Shown here one piece after another: positions 1 through 7,421 of a DNA stretch of 39,651 nt. A program made the translations under genes and the position numbers. The notes beneath the pieces were generated by a model that had not been told where the DNA came from, made no database searches, and was given only the letters and a program-made list of their open reading frames with translations. The stretch covers positions 1-39,651 of the forward strand of contig NZ_JAHLQB010000079.1 of NCBI RefSeq assembly GCF_018918205.1. Direction: 5' to 3'. Positions within the stretch are counted from its first letter, which is position 1; every line of letters starts with the position of its first letter. Source of the DNA: Lachnoclostridium sp. MSJ-17 (GTDB lineage: Bacteria; Bacillota; Clostridia; Oscillospirales; Acutalibacteraceae).

Positions 1-1205
1 CTCTCCATATTCTTGACCCTCGCCTTGTTTTCGGTGATCTCGTTGTCGCCGAGAACCATTGAGTAACGCGCGCCTATCTTGTCGGCGTACTTCATCTGGG
101 CGCGGAGTCCTCTGCCGACGACGTCGGTTTCAGCGGTCAGTCCGCACTCGCGCACGCGCTTGAGCAGCTCAAACGCCTTTGCCTTTGCGCTGTCGCCCAT
201 TGTGGCGATGTACAGAGCGCAGGAGTCGGTGTCGGGAATTTCGATGCCCTGAGCGTCCATGACCATCAGCAGTCTTTCAAGACCCATCGCAAAGCCCAGC
301 GACGGCGTGTGCTTTCCGCCGAGCTCCTCCATAAGTCCGTCGTATCTGCCGCCGCCGCATACGGTGCCCTGAGCGCCTATGCAGTCGGTGACGAACTCAA
401 AGACCGTTTTTGTGTAGTAGTCGAGTCCGCGCACGATAGTGGGGTTGACGGTGAATTCAACGCCCGCGCAGCCGAGGTATTTTTTGACCTCCTCAAAGTG
501 CGCTTCGCACTCCTCGCAGAGGTAGTCGGTGATTTTTGGCGCGTCCTTGGCGATTTCCTTGTCCTCGGGGCTCTTGCAGTCGAGGAGCCGCATCGGATTC
601 TTTTCAAGGCGGCTCAGGCAGGTGCTGCAGAGCCTGTCGCGGTAGCCGCCGAAGTAGTCGCGCAGCGCCTGGTTGTACTTGGCGCGGCATTCGGGACAGC
701 CGATAGAGTTGATTTCAAGCCTTACATTGTCGAGACCGAGTCTGTCGAGAATCGACTGAGCGGCGCAGATAAGCTCCGCGTCTGCTACAGGAGACTGTGT
801 GCCGTACTCCTCAAGACCGAACTGGTGGAACTCCCTGAGTCTGCCCGCCTGAGGCTTCTCGTAGCGGTAACAGGAAACAAAGTAGCTCGCCTTTATGGGC
901 AGACCGTCGTTTTCGAGGTTGTGTTCGAGCACCGCTCTCGCCGCGCCTGCCGTACCCTCGGGACGGAGAGTTACGCTCTCGCCGCCCTTGGTGTCGAAGG
1001 TGTACATTTCCTTCTGGACGACGTCGGTCGTCTGACCTACGCCGCGGGCAAAAAGCTCGGTGTGCTCAAAGACAGGAGTGCGGATCTCCTTGAAGCCGTA
1101 AGCCTTCGCTTCCTCGCGCATAATGCCCTCGATGAACTGCCAGCGGTAGCTTTGCTTTGGCAGCACGTCCTCGGTGCCCTTGATTTTCTTTGTGATTAAT
1201 GCCAT
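1..1205 (-). CDS. hisS: Histidyl-tRNA synthetase, 3' end cut off by the window edge
   Basis: Charges tRNA-His with histidine in the cytoplasm. The ATG at 1205 has GGAGGT just upstream, and the frame stays open to base 1 (401 codons). Class II synthetase signatures are visible: an N-terminus MALITKKIKGTEDVLPKQ, motif 2 with LRPEGTAGAARAV, the HisRS-specific RGLDYYTK and GGGRYDGL boxes, and the start of the anticodon-binding domain (SMVLGDNE). The family is usually about 420 residues, so roughly 20 C-terminal residues lie outside. It is the last visible gene of the minus-strand series after mgsA, separated by a 160-bp spacer full of hairpins. No T-box motif was found in that spacer. Confidence 0.96.
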   Translation of the reverse strand, partial: MALITKKIKGTEDVLPKQSYRWQFIEGIMREEAKAYGFKEIRTPVFEHTELFARGVGQTTDVVQKEMYTFDTKGGESVTLRPEGTAGAARAVLEHNLENDGLPIKASYFVSCYRYEKPQAGRLREFHQFGLEEYGTQSPVADAELICAAQSILDRLGLDNVRLEINSIGCPECRAKYNQALRDYFGGYRDRLCSTCLSRLEKNPMRLLDCKSPEDKEIAKDAPKITDYLCEECEAHFEEVKKYLGCAGVEFTVNPTIVRGLDYYTKTVFEFVTDCIGAQGTVCGGGRYDGLMEELGGKHTPSLGFAMGLERLLMVMDAQGIEIPDTDSCALYIATMGDSAKAKAFELLKRVRECGLTAETDVVGRGLRAQMKYADKIGARYSMVLGDNEITENKARVKNME

Positions 1206-1365
1206 GATATACCTCCATATAACCCGCAAGGGCGCACAAACCGTGCGCCGCTGCAAAGTCCCATATACATAAGTATCGGGCGACATTACGCCGCCCGACG
1301 CTGAAATAACTTACTCATTGCGCGGAAGAAGCCCTTCCGCATGGCAAACAAGCGCAGCTCTGCGC

Positions 1366-1761
1366 TTACTTGAGAATATTTCTCCAATCGAGGTCGCCGC
1401 GCTCGAGACCGTGGATAAGAACCTCGGCGGTGGCGATGTTTGTGGCTACAGGCACGTTATGCATATCGCAGAGCCTGAGCATATTCATATCGTTGGGCTC
1501 GTTGGGCTTGGGGCTGAGCGGGTCGCGGAAGAAGAGGAGCATATCGACCTCGTTGCAGGCGATACGCGCCGCGATCTGCTGGCTGCCGCCCTGAGAACCC
1601 GCGAGGAACTTTTGGATAGTCAGTCCGGTCGCCTCGGACACCATTTTACCCGTTGTGCCTGTGGCGCAAAGGCTGTTGCGGCTGAGCGCGCCGCAGTACG
1701 CGATGCAGAACTGCACCATCAATTCTTTCTTTTCGTCGTGAGCAATAAGCGCAATATTCAT
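1366..1761 (-). CDS. mgsA: Methylglyoxal synthase
   Basis: Converts dihydroxyacetone phosphate to methylglyoxal, a glycolytic overflow bypass. The 131-residue protein has the family length and its motifs: N-terminal MNIALIAHDEKK, the phosphate-binding CATGTTG, GGSQQIAARI, and the catalytic LLFFRDPLSPKPNEPN with its conserved aspartate. I chose the ATG at 1761, which lies 9 nt after GGAGG; an upstream in-frame TTG at 1767 is too close to that site. It follows minD by 51 bp and is probably cotranscribed. Linkage of mgsA to the mre/min cluster is familiar from Clostridia. Confidence 0.95.
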   Translation of the reverse strand: MNIALIAHDEKKELMVQFCIAYCGALSRNSLCATGTTGKMVSEATGLTIQKFLAGSQGGSQQIAARIACNEVDMLLFFRDPLSPKPNEPNDMNMLRLCDMHNVPVATNIATAEVLIHGLERGDLDWRNILK

Positions 1762-1812
1762 ATCCAAAATCCTCCAAACATTACAGATTACTTAAAATCA
1801 AAAACTTCTGAA

Positions 1813-2559
1813 TTACAGCATTCCCTTCAGCACAAGGGGACTCGGCACGCCCTCAACGCGCTGCGCGAGTCTTTCAAACGGTGAAAACGACGATCCGCTC
1901 TCGATTCCCGCTGCTCCCTTCTGCATGACGACGGAGATGTTGATGTCGAACGGAACAAGCGAGATAAGCCTTGTCTGAGCCGCGTCGATGACCGCGTCAA
2001 GGTCGGGGTAAAAGCCGAGCTTTCGAAAGACGCGCTTGTCAAAACGGTTGATAACAAGACGCGCGTCGTTAATGCCCAGAGCCTCGAGCCGCTTTCTTAC
2101 CTTTACCGCGCCGCGAACGCTCGTCGGTTCGGCGTTTGTTACGATAAGGGCGCGGTCAGCCGGAGCCGCCGCCGTGACAAAGCCTGAGCCGATGCCTGCG
2201 GGCGAGTCGATTATCACGTAGTCGAAGCCGCCCTTGAGTGCGTCCACAAGCTGACGGAACACCGACGGGCTGAGTTCGTTCTCCGCGTCGAACGGAGCCG
2301 CCATCAAAAAGAGATTATCGTTATTTTTGCTCTTGTAGACCGCCTCGCCGAAGGCGCAGTTACCGCACACGGCGTCGGACGCGTCAAAGAGAATATCCTG
2401 CTCGATGTCGAGCATAATGTCAAGTCCGCGCATTCCGCAGTCGCAGTCAATCAGCAGCACTCTTTTGCCCTGCTTGACAAGGGAAACCGAAAGACAGATA
2501 CACACGGTCGACTTGCCTGTGCCGCCCTTTCCGGACGCCACAACGATTACATTGTTCAT
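1813..2559 (-). CDS. minD: Septum-site determining ATPase MinD
   Basis: ParA/MinD-type membrane-cycling ATPase that places the division site. The deviant Walker A is at residues 9-17 (GKGGTGKST), switch and Walker B segments are present (DCDCGMRGLD; YVIIDSPAGIG), and ANDxDP-type base contacts lie near NRFDK. At 248 residues it is somewhat short. The C-terminus (FERLAQRVEG then SPLVLKGML) does not resemble the usual basic amphipathic membrane-targeting helix. No minC or minE lies beside it, although clostridial clusters commonly carry minCDE here. It has its own promoter (2580-2608), so it is partly separate from the PBP gene upstream. Confidence 0.93.
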   Translation of the reverse strand: MNNVIVVASGKGGTGKSTVCICLSVSLVKQGKRVLLIDCDCGMRGLDIMLDIEQDILFDASDAVCGNCAFGEAVYKSKNNDNLFLMAAPFDAENELSPSVFRQLVDALKGGFDYVIIDSPAGIGSGFVTAAAPADRALIVTNAEPTSVRGAVKVRKRLEALGINDARLVINRFDKRVFRKLGFYPDLDAVIDAAQTRLISLVPFDINISVVMQKGAAGIESGSSFSPFERLAQRVEGVPSPLVLKGML

Positions 2560-2579
2560 AATTACAATACCTCTTGTCT

Positions 2580-2608
2580 ATTCTATCACAAAATTTCCAA
2601 AAGAGCAA
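2580..2608 (-). promoter_or_regulatory. Sigma-A promoter of minD-mgsA
   Basis: On the minus strand a TTGCTC -35 (2603-2608) and a TAGAAT -10 (2580-2585) are separated by exactly 17 bp, about 20 bp before the minD start codon. Confidence 0.55.
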
Positions 2609-2714
2609 CAAAAGCTGAGGATTTTTTCAAACAAATTTTATAATATTATTTTGGGCATAGTGCTTAATAAGTCGGCGGATAATCAGGGACTTATTAGTTA
2701 TTAGGCAGGGAGTA

Positions 2715-4418
2715 TCAAAGTTCAAAATACGCGCTCAGCATTTCCTTAGCCGTGCGCATGGCAAATTTAGTGTTTGCGCCGTGCTCGATTATCACCGCGG
2801 CGGCGACCTCGGGCTTTTCAAACGGGGCGAAGCATACGAATGCCGCGTGGTCGCTGCCTGAGTTTTCAGCCGTGCCGGTCTTTGCACCGACGCTTACGGG
2901 GAAGTCGTAAAACTCGCTGTACGCGGTGCCCTCGGGGTCCTGCGTCACCATGAGCATGGCGTTTTTCACATCGTCGATGTATTCCCGCTTCACGCCGAGG
3001 TCACAGATTTCCTCCGGCTCGGTTTTGCTGATTATCTCATTGCGGCTGTAGTCGGTGATTTGCTTTACAAGGTGGGTTTTCAGCCGTGCGCCGCCGTTGG
3101 CGAGGGTCGCCGTATATGTCGCGAGCTGCATGGGAGTGAAGGCGTTGTCCGACTGACCTATCGCCGCCTGAACCGTGTTGCCGTCCGTCCAGCTTTCGCT
3201 GTCGCGCCCCGCGAGAACGCCGCGGCTCTCCTCGATCTCAAGCCCCGTGTATTCGCCCAAGCCCGTTTTCGCGGCGAAGGCGGACATCTTTTCTATCCCG
3301 AGCCGCCGTCCCGTTTCCGCAAAAAATACGTTGCAGGAGTGCGCGAGAGCCGTGAACAGGTTCTCGCTGCCGTGGTAGTGCATGCAGGCAACGACGTTCG
3401 AGGGGTAGTAGTCGTAATACCGCGCGCAGTAGATTTCGGTTTTCGGAGTGATAACTCCGCTGTCGAGCGCCGCGAGAGCCACGCAGGGCTTGAAAACCGA
3501 TCCGCAGGCAAAGCTGCCCGAGCATGCGCGGTTGAACAGGGGAGCCGCCTTGTTTTCAATAAGACCGAGGTAGTATTCTCCGTCGCCTGAGTAGCGGTTA
3601 AGGTCGTAGGTCGGGAAGCTCGCTGCCGCGAGAACGGAAAAATCGCTTACGTCAAGCATAACCGCCGCGCCCGACTCGCAGTCTTTAGCGCCCGCGTTCT
3701 GAGCCGCCGCAACGTTTTTTTCGAGGGCGTCCGCAGTCGCCTTTTGCAGATTTGAATCGAGGGTCAGCCACACCGTGTTGCCGCGGCGGGCGTTTATACC
3801 GTCGTCGAAATTTCCCGAGATGACGCGCCTGCCGCTTTTTCCACGCAGCTCTTCCTCGAGAGCGGATTCTATACCGGACTTGCCGATGCTGTCGGTCAGC
3901 TTGTAGTCCTTGTCTGAAAGCGCGTCGTACTCCTCGGCGGAGATCGCGCCGACGGAGCCGAGAATATGCGGAGCGAGTTCAGGCTGAACCGCCGAGCGGA
4001 CGTGGTAAGTCTGTACCTCGACACCGTCAATGCCCTGAGTCTGCTCGCTGACGGCGCTGACGCACCTGCGGCTCACGTCATCCGCGAGCGTGAAGGAGCC
4101 GCCGTTTGGCAGGTCGCTGTTCCATTTGTCGCCGCAGCTTTTGATGATGTCGATCAGCCTGAGAATCGTGCCGTCGTCTGTTTTTGACTTGTCGATCACG
4201 ATTTTATGACGCGACGTGTTTGTTACAAGACCTTTTCCGCTGCGGTCGAGTATCTCTCCGCGCACAGCCTCGGTCGCTACGCTGACGGTTCCCGCCTTTG
4301 CCGCCAGCTCGCGGTATTCTTCCCCGTGAACGAGCTGCCAGTCCGCGAGCCGCGACACGAACACCGCAAAAAGCATCGACAAAAATATTACGCAGAAGGT
4401 GTGAGCCTTAGTTTTCAT
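2715..4418 (-). CDS. mrdA: Class B penicillin-binding protein (PBP2/MrdA-type transpeptidase)
   Basis: Cross-links peptidoglycan during elongation, working with MreBCD. The 567-residue protein has an N-terminal membrane anchor (residues about 8-26), a dimerisation/linker region, and a C-terminal transpeptidase domain. The three catalytic motifs are visible: SVFK near residue 306 (nucleophile Ser), SCN near 362 and KTGTAE near 511. The ATG at 4418 is 8 nt after AGGAG and overlaps the mreD 3' end by 11 nt, so it is translationally coupled. FtsI- or SpoVD-like roles cannot be excluded by sequence, but the mre context favours elongation. A rodA partner, expected nearby in many clusters, is absent. 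Confidence 0.92.
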   Translation of the reverse strand: MKTKAHTFCVIFLSMLFAVFVSRLADWQLVHGEEYRELAAKAGTVSVATEAVRGEILDRSGKGLVTNTSRHKIVIDKSKTDDGTILRLIDIIKSCGDKWNSDLPNGGSFTLADDVSRRCVSAVSEQTQGIDGVEVQTYHVRSAVQPELAPHILGSVGAISAEEYDALSDKDYKLTDSIGKSGIESALEEELRGKSGRRVISGNFDDGINARRGNTVWLTLDSNLQKATADALEKNVAAAQNAGAKDCESGAAVMLDVSDFSVLAAASFPTYDLNRYSGDGEYYLGLIENKAAPLFNRACSGSFACGSVFKPCVALAALDSGVITPKTEIYCARYYDYYPSNVVACMHYHGSENLFTALAHSCNVFFAETGRRLGIEKMSAFAAKTGLGEYTGLEIEESRGVLAGRDSESWTDGNTVQAAIGQSDNAFTPMQLATYTATLANGGARLKTHLVKQITDYSRNEIISKTEPEEICDLGVKREYIDDVKNAMLMVTQDPEGTAYSEFYDFPVSVGAKTGTAENSGSDHAAFVCFAPFEKPEVAAAVIIEHGANTKFAMRTAKEMLSAYFEL

Positions 4419-4857
4419 CGTCCGTTCTCCTGAAATTGATCACCGACAGCGGCAGGAATGCAAGATACGTCAGCGCCGCGCGGATAAGGCAGCGCTGCCA
4501 CATTGCCGTGCCAAAAAACAGCCGCAATATGAAATCAGCCGAAAAAACCGCCGCCGCTGCCCCGAGCGAGAGCAGCCAGACCGACGGAAGATTGCGGCGG
4601 AAGGACGTATGAAGCAGCGTCGACTGAAAGTAACACAGCAGGGCAAGCGTTACCGCGAAGAATCCTACGCCGCCTGATTCGAGGTCGGTCAGAGCGCCGC
4701 AGACGGCACCGTAAACAGTCGCGGCAGCGACCTCGTCCGACGTGAGCGACATTGCCGCCGCAACGAGAAAAAGCGGCTTTGCGCCGCCTGCCGCGGGTAT
4801 CAGCCCCGGCGTGTTTTCCAGAATGTACAGCGCGGACAGCTCGAGTGATACAAGCAC
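4408..4857 (-). CDS. mreD: Rod shape-determining protein MreD
   Basis: Small integral membrane component of the elongasome. The sequence is almost wholly hydrophobic, with about five predicted membrane segments (for example LALLCYFQ; WLLSLGAAAAVFSADFI; LTYLAFLPLSVI), and lies between mreC and the PBP as usual. The start is uncertain. The frame can be extended to a TTG at 4941, but that gives an Arg-rich head that is mreC sequence in another frame and has no ribosome site. The GTG at 4857 gives 149 residues starting just before the first membrane helix; a CTG at 4881, 9 nt after AAAGGAG, is another candidate. Confidence 0.85.
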   Translation of the reverse strand: MLVSLELSALYILENTPGLIPAAGGAKPLFLVAAAMSLTSDEVAAATVYGAVCGALTDLESGGVGFFAVTLALLCYFQSTLLHTSFRRNLPSVWLLSLGAAAAVFSADFILRLFFGTAMWQRCLIRAALTYLAFLPLSVINFRRTDDEN

Positions 4858-4873
4858 CGCGCGGAGTATGCTC

Positions 4874-5683
4874 CTATTCAGACCCGACCACTCCTTTCTC
4901 CGTGAACGAAATGACGACCGCCGCCTCTGTGAGCGCTTCAAAATCGGCGGCGGGCTCGAGAACCGCGAATGACGACGCGTCGGACGGGTCGGTTTTCAGC
5001 TCTGCGACTCTGCCTATGATTATCCGCGGCGGATATACCCCGCCGTCGCCAGAGGTGAGAATCATGTCGCCTGTCTTTACGCGGCTGCTTTCGGAGAGCT
5101 GAGTCATCACAAGACTGCCGTCATGCCCTTCGACGATGCCGCTGTCCGAGGTCTCGCCGTCAATCGCCGCTACCCTTGTCCCGGGCGAGAGGAGGGTCGC
5201 GACGCGGCACGAAAAAGAGTCCGTTGATATGACCCTGCCGACGAGTCCGCTTTCGCAGATGACCGCGTCGCCGGTTCTTACGCCGAGGTCAGAGCCTGCG
5301 CCGAGACTAAAGCCGCCGAAGTCGTCGGTCGGAGCGCGCCGCGAAACAAAGGCGGGCTTGAGCTCCAAGCCGGGCGCGTTTTTCTTTAACCCGAAATAGC
5401 TCCACAGCGTTCTGTTCTCGTCCTTCAGCTCAAGACTGTCGGCGAGGGCTTTTTGCAGAGCGGCGTTTTCGGATTTCAGACGGTTGTTTTCGTCGAGCAG
5501 CTCCTCTGTTGACGGAGAATCAAGCTGCGCCGCGGCGTTGGCGCTCAGGTTGAAGATACCGCCGGTTACCGCGCTCCACGCGCTTCGCAGCGGCGAATCG
5601 TCGCCAAATGACAGAATGCCCGTCAGCAGCACCGCGAGCAGGGTGAAAAGCAGCGCCCGTCTGTTTTTGCGGCGGCTCGTCAT
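4874..5683 (-). CDS. mreC: Rod shape-determining protein MreC
   Basis: Periplasmic-side scaffold linking MreB filaments to the PBPs. The 269-residue protein has a cytoplasmic basic head (TSRRKNRRALL), one membrane helix (residues about 9-25), a coiled coil (about 55-90, ELLDENNRLKSENAALQKAL) and then the beta-rich MreC core with GLVGRV and DGSLVMTQL segments. The ATG at 5683 overlaps the mreB stop by 4 nt, so the two genes are translationally coupled. Length and order are typical. Confidence 0.94.
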   Translation of the reverse strand: MTSRRKNRRALLFTLLAVLLTGILSFGDDSPLRSAWSAVTGGIFNLSANAAAQLDSPSTEELLDENNRLKSENAALQKALADSLELKDENRTLWSYFGLKKNAPGLELKPAFVSRRAPTDDFGGFSLGAGSDLGVRTGDAVICESGLVGRVISTDSFSCRVATLLSPGTRVAAIDGETSDSGIVEGHDGSLVMTQLSESSRVKTGDMILTSGDGGVYPPRIIIGRVAELKTDPSDASSFAVLEPAADFEALTEAAVVISFTEKGVVGSE

Positions 5684-6693
5684 CGGGACAGCCGTTTGAG
5701 CCGCGGAGCGCGGCTGCCGCCGAGCTTTTTTCCCGCGCCGTCGGCTACGCAGTCGAGCGGCTTCTGGGCGATGTGTACCGTCAGACCCGTTTGCTGTGCC
5801 ACGAGCAGATCGATTCCTCTCAGGAGCGCGCCGCCGCCCGTGAGGGTTATGCCGTGGTCGATGATGTCCGCCGAAAGCTCGGGCGGAGTCTGTTCGAGCG
5901 TGGATTTTATCGCGTCGATGATTTTTTCGAGCTGCGGGTACAGCGCGTCCCTGACCTCGTCCGACGTGAGCGTCACGTCTTTAGGCAGCCCGTCCGAAAG
6001 GCTCCTGCCCTTGACGGTCATCTCCTCGTTCTCGCCGACGGGGAACGCCGTGCCTATCCGGATTTTTACGTCCTCGGCAGTGCGCTCACCGATAAGCAGG
6101 CTATAGCTTTGTTTTACATGGCGGATGACCGCCTCGTCCAGACAGTCGCCGCCTACGCGCACGGAGCAGGACGAAACTATCCCGCCGAGAGATATCACCG
6201 CTACCTCGCTCGTACCGCCGCCGATGTCCGCGACCATGCTGCCTACAGGCTCGTCCACCGGCAAACCCGCGCCCATCGCCGCCGCCATCGGCTCCTCAAT
6301 AAGCGTCACAGGCGGTTTTGCTCCCGCCTGATACGCCGCGTCCTCGACTGCTTTGCGCTCGACCTCCGTGACTCCCGTCGGCAGGCATATCACTACCCTC
6401 GGCTTTACAAACAGCCCTGTTCTGACCGCCTTGCGCAGAAAGTGCTGCAGCATTTTGGCGGTGATGTCAAAGTCGGCGATGACCCCGTCCCTGAGCGGAC
6501 GGAGCGCGCTTACGTTCGCGGGCGTTCTGCCTATCATCTCGCGGGCAGGCGTGCCTGCCGCAAGCACATTTCCGTCGCGCGAGTCTATCGCGACTACCGA
6601 CGGCTCGCGCAGTATGATCCCGCGTCCGCGCATGCAGACGAGAGTATTCGCGGTGCCGAGGTCGATTCCGACGTCCTTTGAAAATGAAAACAT
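5680..6693 (-). CDS. mreB: Actin-like rod shape protein MreB
   Basis: Bacterial actin that forms membrane-bound filaments guiding lateral wall synthesis. The 337-residue protein shows the phosphate-1 loop (GIDLGTANTLV, residues 9-19), EEPMAAAMGAGLPV, the phosphate-2 loop (ADIGGGTSEVAVI) and the adenosine motif (GITLTGGGALLRGID). It is the first gene of a tight mreB-mreC-mreD-PBP operon. The start ATG has GAGGGAG upstream. The window therefore suggests a rod or ovoid cell. Confidence 0.96.
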   Translation of the reverse strand: MFSFSKDVGIDLGTANTLVCMRGRGIILREPSVVAIDSRDGNVLAAGTPAREMIGRTPANVSALRPLRDGVIADFDITAKMLQHFLRKAVRTGLFVKPRVVICLPTGVTEVERKAVEDAAYQAGAKPPVTLIEEPMAAAMGAGLPVDEPVGSMVADIGGGTSEVAVISLGGIVSSCSVRVGGDCLDEAVIRHVKQSYSLLIGERTAEDVKIRIGTAFPVGENEEMTVKGRSLSDGLPKDVTLTSDEVRDALYPQLEKIIDAIKSTLEQTPPELSADIIDHGITLTGGGALLRGIDLLVAQQTGLTVHIAQKPLDCVADGAGKKLGGSRAPRLKRLSR

Positions 6694-6770
6694 TCTTACA
6701 CTCCCTCAAAATAAGGATACCGGGTTTATTTTACACCGCCGCGCGCGTATTATTTGTCGTTTTTACGGAG

Positions 6771-6798
6771 CAAAAAGAAAAGGGAGCTTTCGCTCCCC
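6771..6798 (-). terminator. Intrinsic terminator of dut
   Basis: Minus-strand stem GGGAGC, loop GAAA, stem GCTCCC (6782-6797), followed by a T-rich run (TTTTCTTTTT). It separates dut from mreB. Confidence 0.85.
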
Positions 6799-6811
6799 GA
6801 AAAAATTTATT

Positions 6812-7252
6812 TCAGCTGCGTCCCGTCGAGCCGAAGCCGCCGGAGCCGCGTTTTGTGTCGCCGAGCTCGTCGACCTCCGTGATGTCGGGTGTGAACACCG
6901 GCGCGATGACCATCTGAGCCACGCGCTCATTCGGTTCGATCACATAGGGCTTATCGGAGACGTTGCAAAGTCCCGCGCAGACCTCGCCGCGGTAGTCGCT
7001 GTCGATTACGCCGACGCCGTTCGAAAGGCAGATGCCGTGCTTGACGCCGAGTCCGCTTCTCGCGTAGAGAAACGCCGCGCAGCAGTTGTCAGGCAGCTCG
7101 ATCGCAATGCCTGTAGGCACTATCGCAAGCTGTCCTGGAGCGAGGGTGATCGGCTCGTCAATACAGGCGTAAAGGTCCATTCCGGCAGAGCCCGAGGTGG
7201 CTCTCTGAGGGATTTTCGCGCCCTCTCTGAGCTTTCTGATTTTGAGTTCCAT
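6812..7252 (-). CDS. dut: Deoxyuridine 5'-triphosphate nucleotidohydrolase
   Basis: Hydrolyses dUTP to dUMP and pyrophosphate, keeping uracil out of DNA and feeding dTMP synthesis. All five trimeric dUTPase motifs are present in order: SAGMDLYA, YARSGLG, GVIDSDYRGEV (catalytic Asp), ERVAQMVI and the C-terminal RGSGGFGSTG arm. I chose the ATG at 7252 (146 residues), about 8 nt after AAGGA; an in-frame ATG at 7261 abuts that site. The gene ends in a clear terminator and is preceded by a 160-bp AT-rich spacer. Confidence 0.95.
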   Translation of the reverse strand: MELKIRKLREGAKIPQRATSGSAGMDLYACIDEPITLAPGQLAIVPTGIAIELPDNCCAAFLYARSGLGVKHGICLSNGVGVIDSDYRGEVCAGLCNVSDKPYVIEPNERVAQMVIAPVFTPDITEVDELGDTKRGSGGFGSTGRS

Positions 7253-7421
7253 ATTAACCATCCTTCATTTTGAGCAGTTTCCTGCATAAATTTGATTTTT
7301 GTGAGATTTATTTTTCGAAAAGGAAATTATCATAAGGAAATTAAAAATCCTCATATTTCGAAAGGAGAAAATTTTATTTTTCCGTTAAAAAATTATTTTA
7401 ACATTTCACAATTTACACATA

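Noticed and set aside
309-1199. 296-codon plus-strand frame opposite hisS
   Set aside because: It lies wholly antisense to a complete set of HisRS motifs; it is a GC-rich shadow frame.
1206-1365. T-box leader of hisS
   Set aside because: The conserved T-box bulge sequence and terminator/antiterminator pair are absent.
5773-6681. 302-codon plus-strand frame opposite mreB
   Set aside because: Antisense of MreB with Arg/His-rich low-likelihood sequence.
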